From Gari tellinella (Eukaryota; Mollusca; Bivalvia; Cardiida; Psammobiidae): a DNA stretch of 64,000 nucleotides. Under the pieces are notes generated by a model. The model searched no databases, had not been told where the DNA came from, and saw only the letters and a list, made by a program, of their open reading frames with translations. A program made the translations under genes and the position numbers. Location of the stretch: contig OV277862.1 of NCBI GenBank assembly GCA_922989275.2, positions 40,821,786 through 40,885,785 of the forward strand, written 5' to 3'. Positions 31,343-42,050 of the stretch are shown here, piece by piece (position 1 is the first letter of the stretch; every line of letters starts with the position of its first letter).

Positions 31343-31438
31343 TACATGTATAATACTCTCTTTTTTAAGAAACATACACAGTCAATCTTGTACAAAGGGA
31401 CAACTCATGAAGATCTCATGAAAACATCATGTAACTAC

Positions 31439-31690
31439 TTAACCCTTTCCCCCATAGAAGCGACTTTTAGCGTATTTAATTTATTCCTCCGCTGAAGAAA
31501 ATAGTTCCAGTTTATACCCTCATGAACAATTACCATTACAAATATTTTATATAGCCTAGCAGATTTTAGCTTAAAGCAGACTGAAAGTAAAGCAGAATGT
31601 GCCTTAAGGCACATTCTACTTTATGTTCAACCTGCTTTAAGTGGTCACCTGTCTTCAAAACTAGAAACAGGCTATGAGGTTAAGGGTTAA
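31439..31690. mobile_element. Family A TTAA hairpin MITE (inverted orientation)
   Basis: TTAACCCTTTCCCCCATAGA ... TATGAGGTTAAGGGTTAA. Hairpin GCAGACTGAAAGTAAAGCAG and complement around AATGTGCCTTAAGGCACATT. Confidence 0.92.
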
Positions 31691-32010
31691 TGCAGGATAA
31701 AAATAATGCAGACAGCTCCAATAGCAACTTTCTGCATTCTTTTTTTTTTCATTCAGCAACAGAACCAATCAAGAAAAAACAACCAAATATGCTTGTCTTC
31801 AGAGATTATTTGTGTGGGTTTAATTGCGAGCATAAAAGTTCAGCATAAGATTGACTAGCGATTGTGAAAACAGTTCCTACCAGTAATAATAAACCTAAAA
31901 ACAATACTTGCAATTTGTGTAAAAGTCATTTTGTGCATTTGTGACTGGATATTTGTGTCATTGTTATATAGCAACAAAACATTAGAAATAAACATAGAGT
32001 CAACTTTGTC

Positions 32011-32253
32011 TTAACCAATTACTCTATAATAAGCCTTTTTACAACTTTGATTTATTCCTCAACTGAAGAAAATAGTTCCACTTTATAGTCATAAATATGT
32101 GCCATAAGAATTTTCTGTATTATAGCAGATGGTAGCTTAAGCAGGCTGAAAGTTAAGCAGAATGTGCCATAAGGTGCATTCTGCTTTACTTTCAACCTGC
32201 TTTAAGTTGTCACCAATCTTCAAAACTAAAATCAGACTAGAATATAGGGTTAA
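32011..32253. mobile_element. Family A TTAA hairpin MITE
   Basis: TTAACCAATTACTCTATAAT ... GAATATAGGGTTAA. Hairpin GCAGGCTGAAAGTTAAGCAG and complement around AATGTGCCATAAGGTGCATT. Confidence 0.88.
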
Positions 32254-32284
32254 GTGACTATTCAAAATAAAATGAATTTGCATT

Positions 32285-32520
32285 TTTAACCCATTACTCA
32301 CTTATGTCTGATTTTTTACGTGCCTGATTATTCCCATACTAAGAAAAGTAATCCTGAGACAGGAATCTCTGAAAATGAATAATTTCAAGTATCTTTCCAA
32401 ATAGAAGCTCAAAGCAGGCTGAAAATAAAGCAGGCCACTCCTTAAGTAGCTTTCTGCCATACTTTCATCTACATTAGGTGATAACCTGTTTTTAAAACTA
32501 TAGCGACAGATCAATAACAG
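32285..32520. mobile_element. Family A MITE, degenerate
   Basis: Begins TTTTAACCCATTACTCACTT; hairpin remnants CAGGCTGAAAATAAAGCAGG and CTGCCATACTTTCATC; right end eroded. Confidence 0.65.
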
Positions 32521-32623
32521 TTTAGACTAGTGGCAGCATAATACATGTACATAAAAATGTACATAATTTCCTATATGACTTTCAGCTCTTTTGGTCCTAC
32601 ATCAGCTTTGTCAGAACGATATA

Positions 32624-32816
32624 CAATTGAACTTCGATATCTCGAACTCGGTAAAGTAAAACATACCCGTATTTCAAAGTTAAAACGTGGCTAAGCCACG
32701 TTTTAACTTTGAAATATTGGTATGTTCGACTGAACCGAGCAAGAAATAACGCAGTTCACGTGTCGAACTATCGCATAGTTTGAGTTAACCGAGTTCGAGA
32801 TATCGAAGTTCGACTG
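32624..32816. mobile_element. Pogo/Tigger-like MITE
   Basis: TA-CAATTGAACTTCGATATCTC ... GAGATATCGAAGTTCGACTG-TA. Internal palindrome ATTTCAAAGTTAAAACGTGG / CCACGTTTTAACTTTGAAAT. No coding sequence. Confidence 0.9.
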
Positions 32817-33127
32817 TACAACTATGAATAATGGTTAAATCAATACTTTAAACATCTTGCTTCTTTCAAAATCTGAGCACTCAAAACAAGACCTTCATAA
32901 TAACTGTCAAATCTGATTGCCAAAACTCATTGACCCCTGAAACATCAAATGGACAAATTCAGTTTCTTATTAGGTCTAGTTCAATTTTTGATATTACATG
33001 GGGCTAGGGTCCACTATATTACATAACGACATAAGGTTTGGTTGATACATTTGTTGTAGTTTGTTGGGTCTTATCTAGAACCCTGCATAATAGCATATGA
33101 TGACCTTTCCACCATTTAAAACAAATT

Positions 33128-35273
33128 TAACTAGAGCTATCACTAAAGGTGATTGATACCACCACTCCAAACTGACCTGTCACAAACAGCACAATGACAT
33201 GTAGAAAGAATAATACATGCATATTAAGGAACTAAATTTCAAGTTGAAAAGGGGCATAATTCTGTCAAATTTAATGCAAGAGCTGTCATACTTGAAGAAA
33301 AGTCTCACAGTACAACACTAAATTTAGTCTAATAATGTGTACCAAGTTTGAAGACAATGTCATGAATAGTTTTCAAGAAAATGGCATGTTCCAAGAAAAT
33401 AGAAGAAAGTTAAAAAGGGGCATAAATCTGTCATTTGTTGGCAAGAGTTATGTAACTTCAAGTAGAGTCTGCAAACATCACACTTATAATGTGTACCAAG
33501 TTTGTAGACAATGTCATATAAATAGTTTTCAAGGAAATGACATGTCCAAAGAATAAATGCATATTAAGGTACAACATTTTAAGTTATGAAGGGGCATAAT
33601 TCTGTCAAATTTTGTGCAAGAGTTGTTTAACTTGATGAAAAGTCTCACAATACAACACTTATAATGTGTACTAAGTTTGAAGACAATATCAGGAATAGTT
33701 TTCAAGAAAATGGCATGTTCAAAGAAAAAAATCTCAATTAAGAGACAAAAAAATCAAGTTAACAAGAGGGCCATGGCCCTTAATTCGCTCACCTGAGGTC
33801 ATTGTGCCTTAGCTTAATAGGCAAGACAACATTTTAATATAGCTGTAAATGGAATTATCTTCCAGACAAAAAAAAACATGACAAATTGGAATAACTTAAA
33901 AAAATATTGTTGGCAGAGTTATGGCCCTTATCCATGACACTTCTTCTTATCAAGCTACATGTATTTCCATATGATTATTTATTGCGCACTCTGCTTTACT
34001 TTCAACCTGCTTTAAGTTATCATCTACTAAGATATAGATACTATTTCTTATATCTTACATGTTTATGACTGTATAAAGTGGAATTATTTTCTTTAGAGGA
34101 GAAATAAATTAAAGGCATAAATAGGCATATGTATGGGGTAATGGGTTAACATCAGTAGAACTGGAGTTATCTCAAAGACAAGAAAATATGACACTGGGAA
34201 ATATCTCAAAAATGACATTGACCTTTGTAGGACATGACCCAAGTTATAAAGTTTCTAACTTTAACAAAGTTATGGCTAAGATTAAAGTTGTGGACTGACA
34301 GACAAACAAATGGACAAACAGACAAAAAAGCAGACAGACAAAAACAATATGCCCCCAACTGCAGGGCATAAAAATATAGCAGACAACACCATATGCTCCT
34401 GTTACAACCTCATCAGCTGACCAGCTGACCTGAGTTCAGTTATGTAACTCTGCCAGTAGGAAATTTGGCTAGGGTCTAACTCTTATAATGCTGAATTGCT
34501 GTCTGCTATACATATTTTGAATGTGAATTATGACCTAGATATTTAACCAACCAGAACCATTTGAACAAACTAGGTAAAGGACATTTAGAAGTGTCACCAT
34601 GCCAAATATCAAAGCTCTGGCCATATTAGTTTCAGTGGAGAAGACGTTTGAAATTTTCACTATATAACTCTATGTAAAACTGTGACCCCCGGGGCGGGGC
34701 CAATTTTGACCCCAGGGGCATAATTTGAACAAACTTGATAGAGGACCTGTAGATAATGTTATGTGCCAAATATCTAAGCTCTGGCCCTTGTAGTTTCAGA
34801 CAAGAAGATTTTTTAAGATTTCCTTATTTTTTCACTTTGGTTGCCATAGCAACCAGAGTTCTATATTGTTTTCAATTCTTTGAACAAATTTGAAAGAGCT
34901 TGACCCAAGGAACATTCCTGTAAAGTTTGGTTGAAATCTGTTCAGCCGTTTATGAGAAGATGTCATTTGAAGCAATTGTTAACGACGACGCACGACGACG
35001 GACACAGGGCCATCCCAATAGCTCACCTTGAGCCTTTGGCTCAGGTGAGCTAAAAAGGGGCATAATTCTGTCAAATTTGGTGCAAGAGTTATGAAACCTG
35101 TAAATGAGTGTCCCTAAATAACATTGATAATGTATACCAAGTTTGAAGATTGTATCATAAACATTTTTCAAGAAAAAGGCAAATGTCCCGGAAAAACGTG
35201 ACGGACAGACCGACATACGGACGGACAAGGCGTTTCCTATATAGATCCCACCACTAGTGGTGGGGGTATAATA
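33128..35273. mobile_element. Tandem-repeat element split by a Hel element
   Basis: Starts near CTAGAGCTATCACTAAAGGT and ends CCACCACTAGTGGTGGGGGT. The interior is about four copies of a roughly 160-bp unit (GGGGCATAATTCTGTCAAAT, GTGTACCAAGTTTGAAGACA). It ends with repeated GACGGACAGACCGACATACGG-type sequence. Interrupted at 33763-35053. Confidence 0.8.
33763..35053 (+). mobile_element. Hel element inside the 33128 element; exact ends readable
   Basis: Begins CAAGAGGGCCATGGCCC and ends GCTCAGGTGAGCTAA after a hairpin GCTCACCTTGAGCCTTTGGC. Removing CAAGAG...CTAA leaves AAGTTAA-AAAGGGGCATAA, identical to the uninterrupted unit copy near 33411, so there is no target duplication. At 33985-34150 it carries a truncated A MITE and at about 34190-34375 an M-like piece ending ATGCCCCCAACTGCAGGGCA. 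Confidence 0.9.
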
Positions 35274-35503
35274 ACTGGTATACACGATTTACATGTAAAC
35301 CAGTAGTCATGTGTAAAATAAAGTTATATACATCTGTTAAGAACTTAACATTTACAAATAAAGCTTGCTAAAATCACAGGTGAAACTTACTTTGTAGATA
35401 AAGATCTTGCACTAAAATGACATCAATTAGAAATTTTAAACAGAACACAAACTTCCGAAAAGGCTTCCATACAGGTATTTTCCTACACAATCATACATCT
35501 CAG

Positions 35504-35880
35504 TTAACCCAGTACTCCATAACTATGCATTTTGACACCTTTAACCCATTACCCCTTAAAAACGCCTTTTTACACCTCTTATTTATTCCTCCACTGAAGA
35601 AAAAAGTTCCAGTTTATGCAGCCAAGAATATGTACCAGAAGAAATATTTTCCATATCCTAGAAGATGTTAGCTTAAAACAGGCTGAAAGTAAAGCAGAAT
35701 GTGCCTATGGCACATTCTGCTTTACTTTCAACCTGCTTTAAGTGGTCACCTATTTTCAAAGCTAGAAATAGGCTAAGAGGTAATGGGTTAATTTATTCCA
35801 TCACTGAAGAAAGTAGCTCCAATTTATAGTCATGAATATGTATAATAAGAAATATTTTCTATATTCTAGCAGATGATTCT
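35504..35880. mobile_element. Family A MITE split by another A copy
   Basis: TTAACCCAGTACTCCATAAC to TTTTGACACCT-TTAA, then resumes TTAA-TTTATTCCATCACTGAA and continues to TTCTAGCAGATG. Right half replaced by further degraded A sequence (35880-36290). Confidence 0.75.
35541..35791. mobile_element. Family A inner copy
   Basis: TTAACCCATTACCCCTTAAA ... AAGAGGTAATGGGTTAA. Hairpin ACAGGCTGAAAGTAAAGCAG and complement around AATGTGCCTATGGCACATT (central TTAA lost). Confidence 0.88.
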
Positions 35881-36326
35881 CCATAAATAAGCCTTATTAT
35901 ACCTCCAATTATTTCTACACTATGGAAATTAGTCCCCAACCTAAGAGTAAGAAGTCCTGAATATGACATACAGAAATATTTCCAGTATCTTTCTTAGTTT
36001 CTAGATGGTAGCTTAAAGCAGGTGGACAGAAAAGAAGAAAGCTTCTTAAGGAGCATTCTACTTTACTTTCAAACTGCTTTAACCTATTACTCCAGACAAA
36101 CATTTTCATGCTTTTAATTTATTCTTCCTGGGAAGAAAATAGTTTATAGTTATAAATATGTATCATAAGAAGTACTTTCTTTATTCTAGCAGTTGCATGT
36201 TTAAAGAGAAACTATTTTCTTCCATGGAGGAATAAATTAAATGTGCTAAAAGGCGCTTCTATGACAGAAAGGTTTAAGCACTTTAGCTGAGTAGAGTAAA
36301 TTGAGTGGTCAACATCTCTGACATGG
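35881..36326. other. Degraded A sequence; possible 3' UTR of the Kelch gene
   Basis: Remnants of one or two A copies (GCTTAAAGCAGGTGGACAGA, TTTACTTTCAAACTGCTTTA, GGCGCTTCTATGACAGAAAG). On the minus strand AATAAA at 36185-36180 lies 142 nt past the Kelch stop and could serve as its polyadenylation signal, in which case that signal comes from A sequence. Confidence 0.5.
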
Positions 36327-37244
36327 CTACTGTTTTGGTCCATTGTCTTTTCTGTAAGGAATCAAGAAATCTTTGTTTACAACCACTCGCACAGATCCGT
36401 ATGATTCAAATGGGTTGGGCATGAGATCAGAATACATTTTGGAGGTTCGACTGATGAGATCCAATTCAAACAGATTCCTACACATCTCTGTCCCTTCCTC
36501 CACAGTGGGGTCGTCACTCTCACCACCGAATGCAAACAGTTTATCATGAAACATTGTCAGTCCGAAATTGTATCGCTTGAAGCCGGAAATTTTTGCAAAC
36601 CTCTCAAATCCACCAGATTCTGCATTGAACTTTATTACCTCCCCTGTTGGGTACATGATGAAGATGCTTCCATCAATGCATTGCACACATCGTGAAAATT
36701 TAGCAGGTTCTGGTAGAGTATCAATTATCATACATTCATTTGTTTCTGTATCAAAACACTGCACACAAGCGGCATGGTCACAGTCCTTTAGCCAGCCACC
36801 AAATACATACAGCTTGCCTTTGTGTGCTGCTGCGGAGAGAGCATCTACAGCACAGGTTAGCTCCCCTACCTCCTTCCATGTCTCCTGTGCGATGTCATAT
36901 CTCTCTATACTATGGTAGGTGACATCAGTAATAGGATCAAACCCTCCTACAACAAACACAGAACTCTTCTCAGCCACCATTGCATGTCGCAGGCGTCCAA
37001 AATTCATAGATCTGCAATGAATCCAGTCTCTCCTTCTGATGTGCAGTTTGAGACAGGCGATTGGTCGTTCTGTGCCTCCTGATACATATATGTAGTCCCC
37101 ATACACACAGCAGGCAAAGTAGCGGCCTATGTTGGTGGGTAGCGGGGGCATTGTGTACCAGCGACGCTCCTCAGGGCTGTAACAGTACACCTCAATCAGC
37201 TTCTGCTCTCTGCCCTGTGGTGTTTTGCCTATCAAAACTATCAC
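36327..37244 (-). CDS. BTB-BACK-Kelch protein, exon 2 (Kelch propeller)
   Basis: 306 codons including a TAG stop. It encodes a six-bladed-type Kelch domain with GG doublets in YVSGGTER, VFVVGGFD, YVFGGW and FAFGGES contexts and the usual downstream W residues (RWYTMPPLP, DWIHCR, TWKEV). Kelch domains of this architecture bind substrates for Cullin-3 ubiquitin ligases. The acceptor CTGTGCTTTTTCAG leads into GTGATAGTT, giving VIVLIGKTPQGREQKLIEVY. The phase is 0, matching exon 1. Which KLHL orthologue it is I cannot tell. Confidence 0.93.
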   Translation of the reverse strand: MIVLIGKTPQGREQKLIEVYCYSPEERRWYTMPPLPTNIGRYFACCVYGDYIYVSGGTERPIACLKLHIRRRDWIHCRSMNFGRLRHAMVAEKSSVFVVGGFDPITDVTYHSIERYDIAQETWKEVGELTCAVDALSAAAHKGKLYVFGGWLKDCDHAACVQCFDTETNECMIIDTLPEPAKFSRCVQCIDGSIFIMYPTGEVIKFNAESGGFERFAKISGFKRYNFGLTMFHDKLFAFGGESDDPTVEEGTEMCRNLFELDLISRTSKMYSDLMPNPFESYGSVRVVVNKDFLIPYRKDNGPKQ

Positions 37245-37267
37245 CTGAAAAAGCACAGACAATATTA

Positions 37268-37460
37268 CAGAGCTCCAGATAAGGGGAGTATTTCAAAAAC
37301 TAAAATCTTCATTTCTGCATTAAACCCTATGGTGTCACGACTCATTAGAATCGTCTCGTAGAGACGATTCTAATGAGTAGTAACACAATAGGATTTGGTG
37401 CTGAAATGAGTGAGAAAATGTTGGATTTATCTGGAAAACTCCCTCTTAACTGGAGCCCTG
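37268..37460. mobile_element. Family D hairpin MITE next to the Kelch acceptor
   Basis: CAGAGCTCCAGATAAGGGGA ... CCTCTTAACTGGAGCCCTG. Perfect hairpin GACTCATTAGAATCGTCTCG / GAGACGATTCTAATGAG. Confidence 0.93.
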
Positions 37461-37960
37461 TATTATAAATTAATAAAATCTGCCAACAACTGGTCAATAT
37501 AATGTTATAACTAGTCTTACTTAAGTATTTGCCCTTTACATCTTATTTTAATTTTAAGTCTTTTAATGTGTGAATGAAATATTACAATTTTCTAATGTAT
37601 GACGACTTACTCTATTCAAACAAACATTTTCATCAAATTCTGGTATAGGGCCAATTTTGACCCTTCGTGAACCTTGTTCTTTACTATTAAATATTACTTA
37701 ATCTTTTTCCTTATCAGCTTGTTTCAGTGTTTAGAGCTGGTGGTTGCTTAAAGCAGGTTGATGTAAAGGAGAAAGGTTTTTATAGGAGCTTTGTGATTTA
37801 CTTGGTCTAGTGCTACCTTCCCTGTCATAGCAGAAGCTTTAACCCTTTACTCCATAGCATGCTTTTTAAAAGCTACCATCTGCTAGAATATATCACTATG
37901 TAAATTGGAACTTTTTTTTTTTACAGAATATGGATAAATGAAATGTGTAAATAGTAAATA

Positions 37961-38336
37961 CAGTGCTCCCTAATCCCCCCTCCCTACAACAACACCCGGT
38001 CACCCAATGGGAGACCCAGATTGTGTGCATTGTTTGGAGGGAGTAGTTATAGGGTGGGAAATTGGTTAACTTTTGCAAACAGCTTGAATGCAGATCAGAT
38101 GCCACTTAACTTGGTGTATGATCTTGATTCAAGCTTGTTGTCACTGGTCATTATGTTTCTTTCTGTCATAATGTCCAATATGTAAATTTGAGCAAGACAG
38201 TGGGCGACAATTTTAAGCAGATGATATTGCAACTGTAAAGGTGTTAGACATCATTTTCTTGTTTAGGGAACTGCAGAAAGCGTTGTTGTAAGGAGGGAAT
38301 CTTTGTAGGGAGAGTTGTTGTAGGGAGGGAGCACTG
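37961..38336. mobile_element. Family F MITE inside an A relic
   Basis: TA-CAGTGCTCCCTAATCCCCC ... GTTGTAGGGAGGGAGCACTG-TA. Hairpin degenerate (AACAGCTTGAATGCAGATCA ... ATCTTGATTCAAGCTTGTT). The A sequence GAAATGTGTAAATA occurs on both sides of it. Confidence 0.88.
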
Positions 38337-38387
38337 TAAATGAAATGTGTAAATATTCAAATTTATGGAGTAAAGGGATAATAGAAG

Positions 38388-38580
38388 CAGGGCTCAAGAT
38401 AAGGGGGATAATTCTAAAACTAAAATCTTTATTTCTGCCTTAAACCCTATGGGGTCACTACTCATTAGAATCATCTCAAAGAGACGATTCTAATGAGTAG
38501 TAACACCATAGGAATTGATGCTAAAATAAGAGAGAAAATGTTAGATTTCTGCAGTTTACTCCCTCTTATCTGGAGCCCTG
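38388..38580. mobile_element. Family D hairpin MITE next to the Kelch donor
   Basis: CAGGGCTCAAGATAAGGGGG ... CCTCTTATCTGGAGCCCTG. Hairpin ACTCATTAGAATCATCTC / GAGACGATTCTAATGAGT. Ends 15 bp from the exon-1 donor. Confidence 0.93.
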
Positions 38581-38595
38581 AGAAGTATGTTGTAC

Positions 38596-39414
38596 CTCCA
38601 TTTTGCTGCCTGATCTCAGTGGTACAGAGTACTGTTCTCTCCTCTCAGGGTACAGGTGATAGTCTAGTGCATGTTTTACTAGAGTTGTACATGTTGTGTT
38701 GTTCCTAACTGACATGTTAAAGTCCACCTTCTCAAGCAGGTACTGCAGTGACACTTGTTGAAGTCGCAGATTATGGAACACATCAGACAGGAATGGAATC
38801 CTACTTCTGTCTTTCTCGAGCCAGTGAAACACTGCATCACATACTATTTCTTCATTTGAAACATTCAAATTGTTATTGCTGATTATAGAAATCAACTCCT
38901 CTTTGTCCAGAGCTAAGAACTCTTCTAGTTTTGAGATGGTTTCAAATTCTTTAAGAATGAATTCCCAAGACGTTTCTTTAAGCTGCTCACAACTCAAGGT
39001 TTTTGCTAAGCGCCAAATCCCTATGCAGTTTTCAGCTGTGGTCTGGTCCAGTAGAAAGTTCTCACATCGAAACTGAAGGCATTTTATCTGCAGGAGAACA
39101 GATGCCCTAAGAAGATCCTCAGCATTTTCTATAGTTACACAGTCCTCTCCAGAATATGCAAACATGAGCACATTTTCAAAGATGGAGGAGCTTAGATCTT
39201 TGATACAGACCATGTTCACTTGGCTCTCCTTCATGCCAGACGAAAACATAGCATGGAAATAGTCTGAGAAAGCCGAGAGAATGACTTTGTGACATTTGAA
39301 CGTTTTCTTTTCTACCTGTATCTCTACATCTGTGTACAGCCCCGCTGTGTAACTCTTGAAGATCCCATTTTGCAGGCATTTGGCAGTGCTGTCTTTCCAG
39401 TCCTGTGATGCCAT
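38596..39414 (-). CDS. BTB-BACK-Kelch protein, exon 1 (BTB and BACK domains)
   Basis: 273 codons from ATG. The BTB domain is at about residues 18-125, with the typical YTDVEIQVEKKTFKCHKVIL and SDYFHAMFSSGMKES segments and LMFAYSGE. The BACK domain is at about 130-235 (AENCIGIWRLAKTLSCEQLK, ISNNNLNVSNEEIVCDAVFH, WL). Together with exon 2 it gives a 578-residue protein, normal for the family. BTB-BACK modules bind Cullin-3 and dimerise. The donor GAG|GTACAA was chosen because it joins in frame to exon 2 (RSGSKME-VIVLIGK); reading on past it would enter the D MITE. The 5' UTR may begin after a splice site just upstream. Confidence 0.95.
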
Positions 39415-39570
39415 TGTTAGTCTATACTGATTACTCTATAGATCAGCGGTCATCACAAACAAGTTCCTGCTAACAAACTTGTTAACTCTGCCAAATCTAT
39501 TTAAAGAGAAAATAAAGAAAATATGAACTGAATAAAAAAAAACCATGACAATATGAAAATAAAAACTAAA
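39415..39570. other. 5' flank of the Kelch gene
   Basis: AT-rich; no promoter element is identifiable by eye. The adjoining Hel-like element starts at about 39571, so the upstream unique sequence is short. Confidence 0.5.
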
Positions 39571-42050
39571 CGAGAGCACCGCAAACGGGTGCTGGACGCT
39601 GGACTTTCATATACTTGAGACGGTTATTTTTTTCAAACTTAAAGAATGTGTATGGGTGTTTAATGCCCTATTGATCATAGAAGATTGTAAGCAACAACAA
39701 CTTAAACATACTTGGACAGTCTACATTCCACTTAAAGTAAACTATAAGTCAAAAGAAGGACAATATCTTTGCCTGCTTTACCTGCCTTGTTGCAATGCGT
39801 TGTTGCCCTTTTGAAACTAAACAAGTATTCAAATATATTTGAAGTTTGAAATTAATAACTTTCTACGGTTACTGAATAATTTCATATGCAAATTCTTAGT
39901 CAAACAAGGGCAATAACTCTGCAATGACAAATCCCATGGTTATCTGCTGTGTTGAAAGATGATGCCCTTTTGAAACTGAACAAGTATTCAAAGTTTCAAG
40001 TTAATACCTATGGTAATTATTGAGAAATTTCAATTTATAAGTTTTATGTAAATAAAAACAAGGGCAATAACTCTGGAATGGCACATCCCCGGTCACCTTT
40101 CTTGTTTGAATGAGTTGCCCTTTTGTTATAACACAAGTATTTAAAGTTTCAAGTTAAAACCTTTGACAGTTATTAAGATATTTCAATTTACAAGTTTTAA
40201 GTAAATAAATCAAGGGCAATTACCTTGGAATCACAAATCACAGAGTAACCTACCTTGGTGTAATGAGTTGTCCTTTTGATACTTAACAGGTATTTAAAGT
40301 TTCAAGTTAATATCTTTCATAATTATTTAGATATGTTAATTTATAATATTTAAGTAAATAAAACAAGGGTAATAACTCTGAAATCACAAATCCCAGGGTT
40401 ACCTGCCTTTTTGTAATGAGTTGCCCTTTTGATACTAAACAAGTATTCAAAGTTTCAAATGGATAACTTTGATAGTTATTGAGATATGTTAATTTAAATA
40501 TTTTAAGTAAATAAAACAGGGGCAATAACTGTGAAATGACAAATCACAGGTTAACCTGTCTTGTTGTAATGAGTTGCTCTTTAGATACTTAACAACTATT
40601 CAAAGTTTCAAATGGATACCCCCGATAGTTATTGAGATATGTTAATTTATAATATTTAAGTAAATAAAACAAGGGTAATAACTCTGAAATCACAAATCAC
40701 GGGGTTACCTGCCTTGTTGTAATGAGTTGCCCTTTTGATACTAAACAAGTATTCCAAGTTTCAAATAGATACCTTTGATAGTTATTGAGATATGTTAATT
40801 TATAATTTTTAAGTAAATAAAACAGGGGCAATAACTCTGAAATGACAAATCCCAGGGTTACCTGCCTTATTGTAATGAGTTGCCCTTTTGATACTGAACA
40901 ACTATTCAAAGTTTCAAATGGATACCTTTGATAGTTATTGAGATATGTTAATTTATAATTTTTAAGTAAATAAAACAAGGGCAATAACTCTGAAATGACA
41001 AATCCCAGGGTTACCTGCCTTGTTGTAATGAGCTGCCCTTTTAATACTGAACAACTATTCCAAGTTTCAAATGGATACCTTTGATAGTTATTGAGAAATG
41101 GACTCTTACAAAAACCTTAAGCAAAAAACTTAACCGACGCAGACGCAGACGACAGAGGCGTGTTCAGCAGAGATTGGGTACTCATGAGTACCCACACGCT
41201 TAAATTTCTGCTTGTTGAACGCTTGTGTGTCATTTTGAGTACTCAAAATGGCTATCGCCTATGATGGCAGCAAAGCTTTGATTGCTATGGCAACAAAAGT
41301 GTAACATCTTTAACTTCTAATTGTTAAAAGTCATAAATAGATTCTCCTAACATCACTTACCACATACTAGTGTGCTGTTATCTGATTATTTATCTAATCA
41401 ATAGCTCTTTCCTCTAGATTTTACAGTCTGGTCAGTGCCATTGGTGCCAATGATTTAAACACATTCTTAAGACATTAAGGTATCATGTACCCTCTACACA
41501 ATTCGCTATGGTCAAACATCAATAGGGCAAACCATTTATCTTAGATTTCAACCCTTGTCAGTCTACTGTGGACTAACAGTTATAAATTAATGTCAGTCTA
41601 ATATAACTCTCTGATAAACAGATGGCGATTCAGATTGACACCATTTGTTTAAATATTTTATTTCCCACAGAGTTAAGGCAAACAGTAACTCGGGATTATA
41701 AATTAATCTGTAAGAGCTAACTGCAATATCTATTAGCTATTTAGATGTTTAATGTGAGACATGTAAAACAATAAACACAAGAGTGGTGTGCCTGTATAAC
41801 CAAACTAAAATATTTTTGTCGGTTTTCATAATGTTTCTGTGTATTTAAGCGGGACTAATTATATTACACTGGACGCCATATTGGATTAAACTTTGCGCAC
41901 GGTCAGAGGCGTGTGAATGAGTGTCCATTGGCACGCCAATTAATACACTCGTTCAGGAGCTGCGTACGCAGAGTACTCATGGGTACTCACACTGCTGAAC
42001 AAGCCTCAGGGTGACGACAATAGCTCGACTTTTTGAAAAAGTCGAGCTAA
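39571..42050 (+). mobile_element. Hel-like element carrying a roughly 157-bp tandem array
   Basis: Starts CGAGAGCACCGCAAACGGGT and ends with a hairpin TAGCTCGACTTTTTGAAAAA then GTCGAGCTAA, the same hairpin-CTAA plan as the GCTCACC elements. Between about 39740 and 41105 some eight copies of a 150-160 bp unit repeat (GGGCAATAACTCTGAAATGA, GAGTTGCCCTTTTGATACT, AAGTTTCAAATGGATACCTT). Short open frames here are translations of the repeat. Confidence 0.82.
41161..42001. mobile_element. Non-autonomous DNA transposon nested in the Hel-like element
   Basis: Inverted ends TGTTCAGCAGAGATTGGGTA then CTCATGAGTAC, and complement GAGTACTCATGGGTACTCAC then ACTGCTGAACA. About 840 bp, no coding capacity. No clear target duplication. 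Confidence 0.8.

Larger units (their letters stand above)
37245..38595 (-). other. Intron of the Kelch gene, almost entirely MITE sequence
   Basis: GAG|GTACAA donor and TTTTTCAG acceptor. A D element begins 15 bp inside the donor and another lies 23 bp from the acceptor. Between them are an eroded E-like piece (about 37720-37810), a split A relic (about 37840-38380) and an F element. Little non-repeat sequence remains apart from 37461-37720. Confidence 0.85.

Noticed and set aside
36568..36922. Plus-strand frames over the Kelch exon
   Set aside because: Antisense shadows of a clearly coding exon on the other strand.
40307..40984. Repeated peptide frames such as PLFYLLKNYKLTYLNNYQRY
   Set aside because: These are translations of the 157-bp tandem unit of the Hel-like element; no evidence of a protein.
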